DNA of 64,000 nt. Source: Dermacentor variabilis (lineage: Eukaryota > Arthropoda > Arachnida > Ixodida > Ixodidae). Each line of letters starts with the position of its first letter. Within the stretch, counting starts at the first letter, position 1. A model generated the notes under the pieces. That model searched no databases. It was not told where the DNA came from and saw nothing but the letters and a program-made list of their open reading frames with translations. The translations under genes were made by a program, and so were the position numbers. Where the stretch lies: positions 228,542,024 through 228,606,023 of the forward strand of contig NC_134571.1 in the NCBI RefSeq assembly GCF_050947875.1, read 5' to 3'. Of this stretch, positions 10,206 through 20,603 are shown one piece after another.

Positions 10206-11147
10206 AATGGCAGGCAGCAAACAAGTGCGGACGTCGAAGGTTACGGCTGCCTGCAGCTGAGGCCTCTTTTGTACGGTGATGACCATAAAGAGAAGTTTAT
10301 GATGTTGTTTCAAGGAAAGCCACAATGAACGAAAGCAAAATTACCAGCAGCTCATAATCATTCACACGCACCATTTTATAAAAATTGAACTTTTAAGGTA
10401 GGTAAAACATTTGACGGGCACTGCACGCTCTTTTAATGCAAGAAAAAAATATATCGCTTCTACACATTGTCTACATTAAACTTGCAGTTTCAAGGTTAAA
10501 GAATTTAGCACTGAGGGACTGGAATCAATATTCTTTTCTGAAATGTAAACATCCTATCCCCTAATCATGGTGAACTTTAATTTACTTTTGCGTGTATTGT
10601 TTAATTGGATAAGCATTTTTTAATTCTTTAATTAAGTTAGAATAACCGTCAATTGGCCTTTATTCTGCTTTTACTGGCTGGCTTCTGAGCTGCGCTATAC
10701 CATGTAACAGGCATGTTGTTTCAGAGTAGTGCATAGTCGATACAGTCTGCATGTTTGTCCATTTTTGTTCCGAGCATAAGAAATTTTTGTTCTCTCGGAC
10801 CACCTTGCAGAGGTCGCATTTGAAATTCGATGTAACCTATGACTGTTCATATGACATTCCACCTTTGTCACTGCAAGAGGAAAACTTTGTATGAAGAAAT
10901 TCGTTGCTGTCATGGAATGTGAGCTTGAAGTAATGTACGATTCATTTAGCTGCAAAGAGAAAGCAATGACACAAGGAATAAGGCTAAAGGAAGGTCCATT
11001 TTCGTTTGTTGAATAGTGAGCTATTATTGGCGGCGAGCTCGACCACTGGAAAAGCTAGCGTCACCATCGATGTGAAGTGGCATGAGGAATCACGTGGACA
11101 CAGTGGTCGCGTCGACTTCTTCGGAAGCACCGGAGCGAGCTGAAAAC
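10206..11147. other. Spacer between inverted arms, unassigned
   Basis: AT-rich single-copy-looking sequence between the left arm and the inserted cassette. Frames of 60-86 residues on the minus strand show no family motif. No RNA gene or terminal repeat is visible. Confidence 0.4.
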
Positions 11148-11159
11148 TAAAGTTTAAAG
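11148..11159. repeat. Target-site duplication, left copy
   Basis: TAAAGTTTAAAG here is repeated without mismatch at 12388-12399, on either side of the 1,228-base cassette. Removing the cassette and one copy leaves a continuous sequence. Confidence 0.8.
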
Positions 11160-12387
11160 CGATCAAGGCAGAAAGCTGGGCTAGTTGGTGCGTCATCATT
11201 ATTCAAAAGACTAGTGCAAAATAGCAAGGACAAAGACAGAGAAGACGACAGGACAGGTATTATTTGCATTGCCTTCAAGCCTAATAGGAGAGTGGACACA
11301 CTTCCACGAGCTAAATGTGGGTTCAATAGCAACTTTTTTTTCCGATTTCGGAGGCCAACGAATGGTGTTGAGGCGACTTTCACGCTTTACTTTCATGGTT
11401 TGGCTTATATTTGGTTTTTGTCGCCACCTGCGAGTGTTACTTACGCGAGCATGTTTTAATCAGTGCACGCATAGTGATCAATATAGTATCGCAACCGCAT
11501 ACCGAGTCGGTAGCGGAATTACACAGCTCCCGTCGTAGCCTCAAAGCCAATACCATATTCGTGTTGCAACTGCTCAATAGAGAAGAAAAAAAAATGCAGC
11601 TAACACGCCTAAAAAACTTCCAATCTGAAACAGCCCCTCTGAACAACTGCATGAACACGACACTCATAAACGTTCACTGACGCTCATGCCGTTCAAATCG
11701 TGCAGCATGATTCTCAGCAAAGTACGAACCTTTCAGTCGCATGGATGCGTGCAGTGCTCATTCGAAGCACGACAGGTGTGCCGCCGTGGCCTACTCGGAC
11801 GATAGGTAAAGCCGCGGGCGTCAGGACTTTCTGGAGGCGGCGGTGGATGGATGGATGGATGGAAAAACATTATTGAGGTTCATTAGGTTCGACCTCATTA
11901 CAGTTATTTGTGCGCCAGTATTAACAAGAGCAGTAGCTGCCACAATATCAATGAGAACTTCAACAAAGTTGTACCGTAAATGAGGGACCGTCAGAGGATT
12001 TTCAGGCCGGGTCGTAAATGCTGCGTAATTTGGCTTCTCCAGACAATTTCTTTCTCGCGGCATATCCCTCGCGCATCTGACCCCATTGGCCAACCACACG
12101 GTTTCTGCCCTGACGACAGCCTCCACCGGATTTATCGACGCCACCATCGCCGTCAGGTTCGTCCTGCGACTACTCCACACGCATGATATCAGGAGACCTC
12201 GCGCCGGCACAGGCTGCTGCCCTCGCCGCGTACTGTTGCCAGGATATCTTTGGCTTTGCTGACCATCCTCTTGGCCACAGCTCCGTCGTCACCTATCACA
12301 TTAATACCAGCGATGCGAGTTCCATTGACTGATCCTGTCGTCTTCTCTGTCTTTGTCCCTGCTATTTTGCGCTAGTCTTTTGAATAA
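11160..12387. mobile_element. Inserted cassette: terminal inverted repeats around a captured 1.08-kb segment
   Basis: The unit is bounded by perfect 12-bp TSDs. Its left end (11160-11255) contains GGCAGAAAGCTGGGCTAGTT, then AAAAGACTAGTGCAAAATAG and GACAAAGACAGAGAAGACGA. The right end (12334-12387) carries the reverse complement of the last two blocks. Between them lies a nearly exact inverted copy of 9127-10205. The same left-end motif stands alone at 62777-62895, so it is a dispersed repeat terminus. The pattern resembles ends I associate with tick Penelope-like elements. The cassette encodes nothing intact, so it must have been moved in trans. Confidence 0.75.
11256..12333 (-). repeat. Right arm of 1.08-kb inverted duplication
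   Basis: Reverse-complement copy of 9127-10205. It holds the same Gypsy protease fragment on the minus strand (12010-11750, LVNTGAQITVM, again with N for the catalytic D) and the linker fragment on the plus strand (12040-12333). The inner and outer edges coincide with the cassette's terminal repeats, so the whole arm is cargo. Confidence 0.85.
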
Positions 12388-12399
12388 TAAAGTTTAAAG
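12388..12399. repeat. Target-site duplication, right copy
   Basis: TAAAGTTTAAAG, identical to 11148-11159. Confidence 0.8.
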
Positions 12400-12513
12400 T
12401 CCCAGCTGCGCTGCGGTTGTGATTAAGTGGTGAGGCTTTACCGCCTTGGGTGTCTGCTTAACAACATTTGAAATAACTGTAATAAATAGTGGCTGCCTTT
12501 GGAGGCTTGCAGC

Positions 12514-12726
12514 ATGGTAGGATACTGCTCGGTGCCGCAGTACCGGACGTATGCAACGGAGCCCGGTGTCAGCCTTATTCACACGTAGCCACAGGGCAAG
12601 GAGCTGCGTGAAGCTTGACTGGCGACACTTAGAACCGGCAGACAGCCATCGCCTACAGCTCGGGTATGCAGCAAGCACAGACGCGAGGAACATGTCTGCT
12701 ACGTCGCCGGGACTGCGTGATGTTCG
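12514..12726 (+). pseudogene. THAP-domain first exon, broken
   Basis: From the ATG at 12514 the frame reads MVGYCSVPQYRTYATEPGVSL, then KELREA and ARVCSKH, and in a shifted frame PGLRDVR. This is the THAP zinc-finger pattern (C-x2-4-C ... W ... C-x2-H). The second zinc-binding Cys is Tyr (PQY), the invariant Trp codon is TGA, another stop follows LIHT, and a frameshift lies between CSKH and PGLRDVR. The exon ends at GTGAGT (12727), a strong 5' splice donor. It could be a host THAP gene or the first exon of a THAP-carrying transposon (P-element or similar). It cannot make a working DNA-binding domain. Confidence 0.65.
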
Positions 12727-12729
12727 GTG

Positions 12730-13287
12730 AGTAGCAGAAAAAGCGCACTGAGACGCTCGCCCACGCCCGTTGCCCGGCTAATGTCATGACGGTTTGGTCT
12801 ATGAACTTGTTGGTGCTAGATACCGGCAAGTTCACTGGAACGGAAAGGGAGCGGTAAGACGCACATTATAAAAAGGCACGGCATATGATCATGTTTGTGT
12901 TATGAATTAATGCACCGGATTACGCAAATCAAGCAGAGGGAAATCGCACACTGAGAAGACCGATAATCATACAGTGCGACGCAACTTGAGAAATAATATT
13001 GAAATGTCCAAGAATTTAGAAGACAAAAAAAGATTGAATCGTCACGACGGCACATCACAGTCGCCGTAGCTAGGCGTCGAAGTCTCTATAACGGAATTAC
13101 TTTTGAACAGTTCTCATAGCGTCTACGCAACAATGTTTGCTAGTGTACCGTCAAACGCTCATATGCCGCGGCCTAAAGCTCACGGCATGGTGCGAAAACG
13201 CGCTAAGAGCGAAAGCAAAACATTGTGCGCGGACATGCATGCAGACGCGCAGTCGGTCGCTGCGAACCCGTGCGATCACTGGATTTA
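12730..13287. other. Unassigned sequence downstream of THAP exon
   Basis: No second THAP exon, transposase or other frame is recognised. The CpG content is moderate and one small frame at 13103-13486 runs into the LINE tail repeat, so it is not credible. Confidence 0.4.
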
Positions 13288-13667
13288 TGATGATGATGAT
13301 GATTATGATGATGATGAACATTATTTATCCCTCTTTAAAGGGAAGGGGGCAATGGAATGGAGGGTGGGGGAGGAACTACTTGAAGTAGGCCTCCTTTATC
13401 CTCTCAGCCCACTCCAGGATGGCCTCCTGAAGATTGGGCCTGGAGCTGCACAAGGCAGCCTCCCACTGCTCCTCACTAGAAATTAATTGCCTGAGGAAAG
13501 GGGGAAGGGGGTGCTTAGGGCACCCCCACATGGTGTGGTTTAAGTCTGCTTTGGGAGAGACACAGAATTTAGAAGAGGGAGAAAGGTAAATGGCGGGATG
13601 AATGCGGTGGAGTAGGTAAGGGGACGGAAAGGTGCGAGTGTTCAGCTGTCGCCACAGAACTTCACAC

Positions 13668-14243
13668 CTACGCGGGGATTTGCCCATGAGTGGCAGAAAG
13701 GTTAAACGGTCTAATCGGGTAGTGTGTGCAGATGGCGTGGTAAATAATAAGTCGATCCCGCGCTGTAAACAGCGCCTCCTCCATGGCGAGGTCCGACACA
13801 TCTGATGCCTGAGCCCGGACTGTAAATCCTCGGGCACTGGCATGAGCCGACTCGTTTCCGGCAAGGCCCGCATGCGCGGTAGTCCAGATTAATGCCACAG
13901 TTTGATGGAAAGGATGGGCCAAGAGGAGAGAAAGGGCTGGCTTAGAGACCCTACCCGCTCCGAAGTTATGTATGGCTGCTTTGGAGTCACTAACGATAAC
14001 TGATGAATTTGGGATTGTGAGGGCCAGGGCCATGGCCGCTTCCTCCGCCTCCTCCGAGGAAGAGCCAGGAATGGAGGCGGCCGCAGCGACCTGGCCGTGA
14101 GAGTTAATGACTGATACTGCGTAATGATTTCTGTTCCCATATTCGGCGGCATCAACATAGAACACGTCTTTAGAGGTGGAGAATTGTTTTTGGAGAGCCT
14201 TTGCTCGCTGCCTCCTGCGCTGTTTGTGATGCACAGGGTGCAT
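13668..14243 (-). pseudogene. LINE RNase H domain
   Basis: This frame contains the RNase H motifs in order: VFYVDAAEYGN (Asp), SSEEAEEAAMALAL (Glu), SVIVSDSKAAI (Asp) and IWTTAHAGLAGNESAHA (His and following Asn/Glu). The DEDH set is therefore visible. RNase H removes the RNA strand during LINE replication and is diagnostic of the I group here. The frame overlaps the preceding thumb frame (14593-13889) because a frameshift joins them near 14200. Confidence 0.8.
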
Positions 14244-14627
14244 GTTTTTAGGAAGGGGGGGGATGCAGAAGTTCTCGTGTATGTGATGTGGAATGGTGTA
14301 TTTAGTCTTGATGATGGGTGCCGGAGTGATAGAAGAGTTTGCAGAATGTGTCGACCTGTTGCGGTGTTAGAAAGTCTGCTATATTGGGATGTGAGGTGGG
14401 CTTCTGTGAGTTGAGTAAGTGTGTTGAAAGTTTCAGTAAGCATTAGCCTTTCAGTGGAGGTACGTATGGGGACCCCCAGAGTGAATTTATATATTTTGCG
14501 TAAAAGAGTGTCGATCTTATCTGATTCTGATTTAAGGAAATGTAGATAGGGTGTTTCGAATGTAATCTTACTGATAACGAAGGCCTGAATCAAGCGGAGA
14601 AGTTCGGCCTCCTTTAGTCCGCCATGT

Positions 14628-15793
14628 TTATTGGAGACACCCTAGAAGGCGCAGGGTGTGATCGACTGTGGTGTGGAGTGTATGTAGGGTATATGTGTTG
14701 AGCCGGTTGCTTTGAATGTGTAAACCGAGCACCCGGAGCCTGTCCAGTCTAGTAACGGGGATGTGGTTTAGGATGACCTGTATACTAGACATGTGTTTTG
14801 CGGCCCCCCGATGGGATGGCAGAAGAAGTAGCTCGGATTTTTGAGGGCAGCATGTGAGATTCATAGCCCCGGCATGAGGCACGACGGCGTCTGCTGCGGC
14901 CTGTAGAGTGTATTGAATCTCGCCATCAAAGCCGCCAGTCGTCCTAAGAGTGATGTCATCGGCGTAGAGTGAAAACTTGAGATCGGGAACAGACCGCAAT
15001 GCTTGCGCCATCGGCATCATAGAATGATTAAAGAGAAAAGGGGACAGCACTGAGCCTTGGGGCGTGCCGTAGCTACCTAAAGCGTATGAAAGGAATTGCT
15101 CTGTGCCTATGTGTATCGTTTCGGTACGGTTGGATAAGAAGGTACATATGCAGACATATGTCTTTTCGCCAACCCCAATGAGATTAAGCTCTCGGAGGAT
15201 GGCGGAATGTGAAACGTTATTGAAGGCTCCGTGGAGGTCCAGACTGAGAATTGCTTGCGTATCTAGACTGCTATTGGGTGTAATGATGTCATGCTTCATT
15301 CGAAGCATGATATCTTGGCATGAGAGAGATTTTCGAAAACCTACCATTTCTGATGGATACAGATTGTTGTCCTCCATTTATTTACTGAGTCGGTTGAGGA
15401 TGACGTGCTCGAGTGTTTTACCTAGACAAGAGGTTAGTGTATAGGCCTGAGATTAGAAGTGTTGAGTAGTTTGTTTGGCTTTGGGATAAAAATTACCCTG
15501 GCATCTTTCCATGAACTAGGGAGGGTGCCAGTGTCGAAGCAGTGATTGAAGTACGCCGTGATGGCTGTGACAGAGTTGTGGTCTAGATTGCGGAGTATTA
15601 ATAAGGTCGAGGCCTGGTGCTGACATTGTGCGCAGGGTGGCGAGGGCATGGCGAACCTCTGCTTCCGTGATAGCGGCGCTAAGTAGCTCGTTGGGTTCGC
15701 CAGTATATTTTGGCATGTCATACTTCTGAGCGGGAGGCAGATGTTTATGGCGGAGGTCGTCGAATAATCCGTTGAGATTGTTTTTGTGTGCAT
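14628..15793 (-). pseudogene. LINE reverse transcriptase (I clade)
   Basis: Two frames carry the RT. At 15793-15434 lies the finger part (RHALATLRTMSAPGLD in an overlapping frame; WKDARVIFIPKPNK). At 15377-14628 lies the palm (GFRKSLSCQD, ILSLDLHGAFNNVSH for motif A, GTPQGSVLSPFLFN for motif B, FSLYADDITLRT for the catalytic YADD). A stop and frameshift near 15380-15434 separate them. All three catalytic Asp residues are present, but the reading frame is not continuous. Confidence 0.85.
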
Positions 15794-15808
15794 GTAGCAG
15801 TATGTTTG

Positions 15809-15941
15809 TAACTGAGGTTTTTTAGCTCACGAAAAGGGACAAAAGACAGTGGCAAGACGCGGACACAACGCACAGTGTGCGCTGTGTCCGCGTCTGGCCA
15901 CTGTCTTTCGTCCCTTTTCGTGCGCTAAAAAAACTCAGTTA
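15809..15941. repeat. 133-bp near-perfect palindrome inserted in LINE
   Basis: The two arms, 15809-15874 and 15875-15941, are nearly exact reverse complements without a spacer. Each arm carries TTTTTTAGC, ACGAAAAGGGAC, AAAGACAGTGGC and ACGCGGACACA. The sequence is unlike the LINE around it and lies between the endonuclease and RT segments. The arms look like two copies of one transposon terminus fused back to back, the same design as the 11160-12387 cassette without cargo. Such a palindrome would extrude as a hairpin. Confidence 0.8.
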
Positions 15942-16623
15942 TGGAATACCAACACGCCCTAACCTACGCTCTTTCAAGTTTGTTTATGCTATGGTTGTGA
16001 TGTGCGCGCGATGTGGTAGGGTCTATTAAGTGTCGCAAGAGTTACCATGTGCGCTTGTTATCGAGGTTGTCATGCATGCTTTCACATACCTGGCCCCACT
16101 GCTGGCAGGCCAGTTGTGTGGCCTACTCCTGGATCTGGAGGTCTAATTTGGCAATTCTGAGTCTTAGTTTTCGGTTGAACCGTTGCCTCTTCCACCGTTT
16201 GAGAAGGGTCTGTTTGGCTTCCCACATGTGCAGAAGCTTGGAATCAACCGTAGTGAGAGCGGTTTCGGGGGGCAGAGTGGTAGTGTGCGTCTGGGCGTCT
16301 GAGTGTAGCGGCTGAAGTCATTTTGAAATGTCTTGAATGTTTGTGGGAGCTGATATCTGGCGGGCCTCTCGAAAATTGTCCCAACTGGTAAGGCTGAAGC
16401 GTTTGGGTGCAAAGGGTTTATGTCTGAATTGTAGTGTGATGGCAATGATGTAATGGTCGCTACCGAGGTTAACTTGTGAGTTGTGCCATGTGACGTGTTG
16501 GATTCTGTGTGTAAGCGTAAGATCGGGGGAGGTGTCCTTAGCTACGCTATTGCCTAGCCTGGATGGTGCATCGATGTCGTTATGTAATGTGAGTCTGTGG
16601 TATTGTATGTGGATTCATAGGGC

Positions 16624-17103
16624 TCAGCCCTTAGGAGTAGAAACGGAGTGACCCCACAAATGCTTGGGTGCGTTGAAATCTCCAAGAATTAGGAGGAGGT
16701 GGTGGGTGGCAGCGGCAATAGCTTGAGCGAAAAGGGAGTCAAAGCGGTGATGTTTGTCTTGTGGACGACTGTAGATATTGAGAATGTAAAGGCCAGATGC
16801 ATTATTTTTGCGAGGAATAATTTCTAGAAAATCGTGCTCTATATCGACGCTGTCGAATTGGGAGTGATTGGCGGTGAGGTGGTTTTGCATAAGAATTGCC
16901 GTATGGGGCCGGAAGACCTTATTGTTCTGATAGACATTATAACCTGGGAAGCTGATTAGCCCGTGAGTTTCCTGAAGCGCAATGACAGCTGGGAGATTAG
17001 AAGAGGAGGCTAGAAACTGCTGGAGGTGTGCTTTCTTTTTTTGAAACCCCCTACAGTTCCACTGCCACACTTCAAACTCGGAGCGTGTCGCGTTATTGGC
17101 CAC
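16624..17103 (-). pseudogene. LINE endonuclease (APE-type) domain
   Basis: A 159-residue frame begins MANNATRSEFEVWQWNCRGF, the N-terminal WNCRG motif with the metal-site Asn. It continues with VIALQETHGL (catalytic Glu) and LLILGDFNAPKHLWG (the GDFNA motif with Asp and Asn). These are the first three metal and substrate motifs of the APE-like nuclease that nicks target DNA for target-primed reverse transcription. The frame stops at 16624, before the final SDH motif, which lies in another frame or is lost. Confidence 0.85.
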
Positions 17104-17189
17104 TGTTAAGCGGAGCTGGTGGGAGGCGGAGCGAGCAGGTGCAACTATGTTAGGATGATTCGCGGTGATTCGCTGGATTGAGGCTCCAT

Positions 17190-17971
17190 TCTGTTATGAT
17201 CCATTTGGTTATACAGACAGCCCACTATAAGAACATATTTCACATAGTTTACTCTTGGCATTTACCTACCTGTCGCGCAAGAACCGGTTCGGGAGACTCC
17301 ATCGCGGCGACCGCGCGCAGTGGCATTCACGTACTGTACGTATTCTGTAAAGAGATAGCACCTGTAAACGATTCTGTGCTTTCAGTTTACCCAACATTAT
17401 TATATCGACAGTCAAAACTTCCCCCCTTTTGAGAGTACCTGCATAAATGTCCAGGAGGGCTGCCGCGTGGTGTTTATTGAGCGCCGTAAGTGAAACCTAT
17501 CAGGAGCGCGCCGCGTGATCCCTCATACTTCGCAAGTGAGGCGCTTCCGACAGATGGCGACTCCGTAACTCCTCGCCGCCAATATGTAAACTGTTTCTTT
17601 ACAGAAGCCAGTGCAGCTTAAGGCCGTTCATAGCCAATGTGCTATTATTTTGCTATTCTAATTTAAGTACTCGTTTGGATTACCTGCATCAACTCATCAT
17701 ATTTTTTCTGAATTTCCGAGGTGGCTAGGAACGAGTGAATGTGAGCTAATATGTGTTCGCACTCTTTCAAAACAGTGACAGATTGGCTGAAAACACCGCT
17801 GCTTGAGCGACATCTGCGACTCAAATGTAATGCACTTTATAACCTTAATTAAAAAGTCTGAAGTCTTCTGTGTACACCAATTTTTTAATTCATCTAAAGC
17901 CTATCTAAAAGCACTTCTGACTCTGTCTCTAGCTTGCCAAATTGAAATGTTTAAGTGATGTCAGCATCAGG
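17190..17971. other. Unassigned sequence
   Basis: No coding or RNA feature is supported. The part at 17430-17600 (CGCCGTAAGTGAAACC, CGCGCCGCGTGATCC) looks like a dispersed tick repeat, but I cannot classify it. Confidence 0.35.
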
Positions 17972-17984
17972 AAACCGAATTTTA

Positions 17985-18208
17985 ATTAATTAATTAATAT
18001 TTGGGGTTTTACGTGCCAAAACCACTTTCTGATTATGAGGCACGCCGTAGTGGAGGACTCCGGAAATTTTGACCACCTGGGGTTCTTTAACGTGCACCTA
18101 AATCTAAGCACACGGGTGTTTTCGCATTTCGCCCCCATCGAAATGCGGCCGCCGTGGCCGGGATTCGATCCCGCGACCTCGTGCTCAGCAGCCCAACACC
18201 ATAGCCAC
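17985..18208 (-). mobile_element. Ruka-type tRNA-derived SINE, full length
   Basis: On the minus strand this reads as a tRNA-like head (GTGGCTATGGTGTTGGGCTG, B box GGGATCGAATCCC). A unique body with GAACCCCAGGTGGTCAAAAT and GGCACGTAAAACCCC follows, then an (AATT)n tail. It is flanked by a perfect 13-bp TSD, AAACCGAATTTTA (17972-17984 and 18209-18221), which proves insertion by target-primed reverse transcription. Ruka is a SINE described from Rhipicephalus and shared among ixodid ticks. It would depend on a LINE for movement and be transcribed by RNA polymerase III from the internal A and B boxes. Confidence 0.85.
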
Positions 18209-18221
18209 AAACCGAATTTTA

Positions 18222-18685
18222 TTTTGTGCTATTTGTCACTAAGGAAAATGGCCTTCCCCTTTTGAAATTTACAATATTCAATGTGAATTTCACATCAGAA
18301 CAATGGTGATAAGGCTATTTGTCATTGTTTGCGCTGACGAGAGAGTACCTACACTTTTTACGACTGTACTACAAATGTTTTATCTCGTTTTTATACCGAG
18401 AATGGTTAGCTGTGAACTCACTCATTATGCTATAGAGCCTCAATTGTTTAATAACACAGAAATACATACCTTTCAATACATTACCTTTTAGTGCGACAGC
18501 TCAAAACACGCGCGAAATGTAGTGCGGCGTTGGACTTCAAAGAAAAGTCTATTCATGTCGCCAATACTCGGTATGGCAGTCTCGTGGTACGGCACACAAT
18601 TGACGCATACACAGAATTTATGACCTTGCTGCGAAAACCGAGATCATTCAACACTTGACAGGGCAACGGGAGAGAGTCCTCCTGC
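18222..18685. other. Unassigned sequence
   Basis: AT-rich; no feature recognised. Confidence 0.4.
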
Positions 18686-18689
18686 ATTT

Positions 18690-20603
18690 TATCGGTTCCG
18701 CAAAGGCTTTGTATGGGTTCTGCAAAGGCTTTTTCTGCGAAACACAACTGGCCATTTTTCCTGCATGATATTCACACCAATTTAGATTCTAACCTCCAAA
18801 CAGACGCGATATTTCTAGATGTTGCAAAAGCATTCGACAAGGTACCACACCAACGTTTACTAATAAAAAATTCTATTGCGAACCTTCACCCCGACATTTC
18901 GCGATGGATTGAGTCGTTCTTGACAAACCGATCTTAGTTCGTTACAGTTAACAACCGCGCTTCTAACCACCTACCAGTGACTTCCGGTGTACCGCAAGGA
19001 TCTGTTCTTGAACCCCTACTCTTCTTAAATGGACACTAAAGAGAAACAATAAATCACTTTAGACTAATGAAGCGTTCTTTGAGAACCCTGCAGGCATTCA
19101 TTTAAAAAAATAGTTTGATTATTAGGTGAGAAAAGGAAGGTCCAAATATCAGTATTTGAATTTCGCGCCGAAACCCCAGCGCCGGTACGTCAGCGTGACG
19201 TCAGGGATTCTAAAGTATGTTTTCGCATTTGGGCCACGTTGGCTGAATAAAGGTTCCCGAAACTTGCCATGTTTAATATTTGGTTCCTTTAGAACACAAA
19301 GTAGTCAATCTGTACCGCTATATATAATTAGTAGGCCCTAAAAGATGCCACCAAAATCCAAGACGTCACAGCCCCCAGGTGCGCGAACATAAGTGGGCGA
19401 AGCCACCCGTATTTCGTTCTTGCGCTTTTTCTTACTTACCGAACGTCTTATCGTTGTAAGAGTGGTGTTTTTGGTGTTGTAGAACGGTAATTTAGTGATG
19501 CAGAAGAAATCATTTTTCACTTTAGTGTCCCTTTAATATACATCAATGACCTTCCCCAGCACGTGTCTTGCAACGTTCGTTTGCTTGCAGACGACTGCGT
19601 CATTTACCGAACAATTACTAGCACATCTAATCAGGACTTACTTCAGGAGGACATTAACTGTTTACAGCAATGGTTCGACCTGTGGTTAATGGAACTTAAG
19701 CCTAAGAAATGCAAATTCATGGCATTTTCTCGTCGGCGCGACCCATTTCCTTAACAATACACAATAACATTCCCGTGTGGGCTGCGCAGTCTTACAAGTA
19801 CCTTTGTGTTACTATATCTAACGACTTATCCTGGCGAACACACGTCAGTAACATCACTTCATCTGCTAACGAATCGCTGGGCTTTCTCCAGCGTCATCCA
19901 AAACGTGCCCCCGAACCTGTTAAACTACTGGCCTACCATTCAATAGACCGACCGAAACTGGAATATGCATCCGCCATATGGAATCCACACCAAACATATC
20001 TCATCAACGCATTCGAAGCCGTTCAAGACCGCGCCGCAAGGTTCATTCATTCTAACTATTAATATGACGGGAGCTTATCTTAAAGAAAGAATTGCATTTA
20101 CTTCCCCTTTGTACGCGCCGGCGCACTGGAACCCTTTCACTTTTCCATAATTTTTATCACAGCTCGCTTAATCAACCTATATCCTCCTCGCAGCCCGAAC
20201 ATCTCATCGTACATGGCACACTTATCAAGTGGGCCGCCTTCCCATGCGCACTGTTACCTTTTCAGCATCATTTCTTGCCATGCCGCTACAGAATGGAACA
20301 ACCTGCCCCACCAAAAACGCCGCCATCATTTGCCCTTGTACGTTCATGGGGAGTGCCACTGCACACTTTTCACAATGAAAATGACTTGTGTTAACAGATT
20401 TATATGGTCGTGCAATTTTAGTTTGTATTACTTAGGCCTATGTATTTGCGCTGACGTATGTAACACTTTAGTTCATTCAGTTTCTTGGTGTTTGCGTGTT
20501 CAGTTAGGTATTATGCAAATTATGTACTAATGTATTCCCACCCCTTATGTAATAGCCCTATCAAGGGGTCTTTAAGGTAATAAAATGAAATGAAATGAAA
20601 TAT
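18690..20603 (+). mobile_element. CR1-type LINE, 5'-truncated, interrupted by MITE
   Basis: The RT begins mid-finger (CETQLA region, about 18730), then reads IFLDVAKAFDKVPHQRL (motif A), VTSGVPQGSVLEPLLFL (motif B) and, after the MITE, LLADDCVIYRTI (catalytic ADD). Next come [15 protein letters not shown], the thumb [18 protein letters not shown] and [16 protein letters not shown]. The C-terminus and 3' UTR run to an (ATGAA)n tail at 20583-20603. It is the same family as the minus-strand element at 44274-48640. Stops after TNRS and elsewhere make it inactive. Confidence 0.85.
19029..19532. mobile_element. 504-bp MITE with TTAA target-site duplication
   Basis: Ends are ATGGACACTAAAG and, as reverse complement, AGGGACACTAAAG. 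TTAA flanks both sides (19025-19028 and 19533-19536). Deleting the element plus one TTAA restores the CR1 reading frame across the FLIYIND motif, which fixes the boundaries. TTAA targets and short TIRs are piggyBac traits, so a non-autonomous piggyBac-related origin is likely. No transposase is encoded. Confidence 0.85.

Larger units (their letters stand above)
13288..17185 (-). mobile_element. I-clade LINE, nearly complete ORF2, broken
   Basis: Reading right to left, the domain order is apurinic-type endonuclease (17103-16624), linker, RT (15793-14628), RT thumb (14593-14250), RNase H (14243-13668) and a C-terminal Cys/His-poor tail (13873-13376). The element ends in a (TCA)n tail (13288-13320). 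RNase H after RT places it in the I group. No complete ORF1 is seen, only about 80 bases before the endonuclease Met, so it is 5'-truncated. It contains several frameshifts and a palindromic insertion at 15809-15941. The copy is dead, yet long for a LINE fragment in this window. Confidence 0.85.

Noticed and set aside
12394..12693. 99-residue minus-strand ORF
   Set aside because: It is the shadow of the THAP exon on the other strand.
18130..18208. Possible tRNA gene (minus strand)
   Set aside because: It is the head of the Ruka SINE, bounded by that SINE's TSD.
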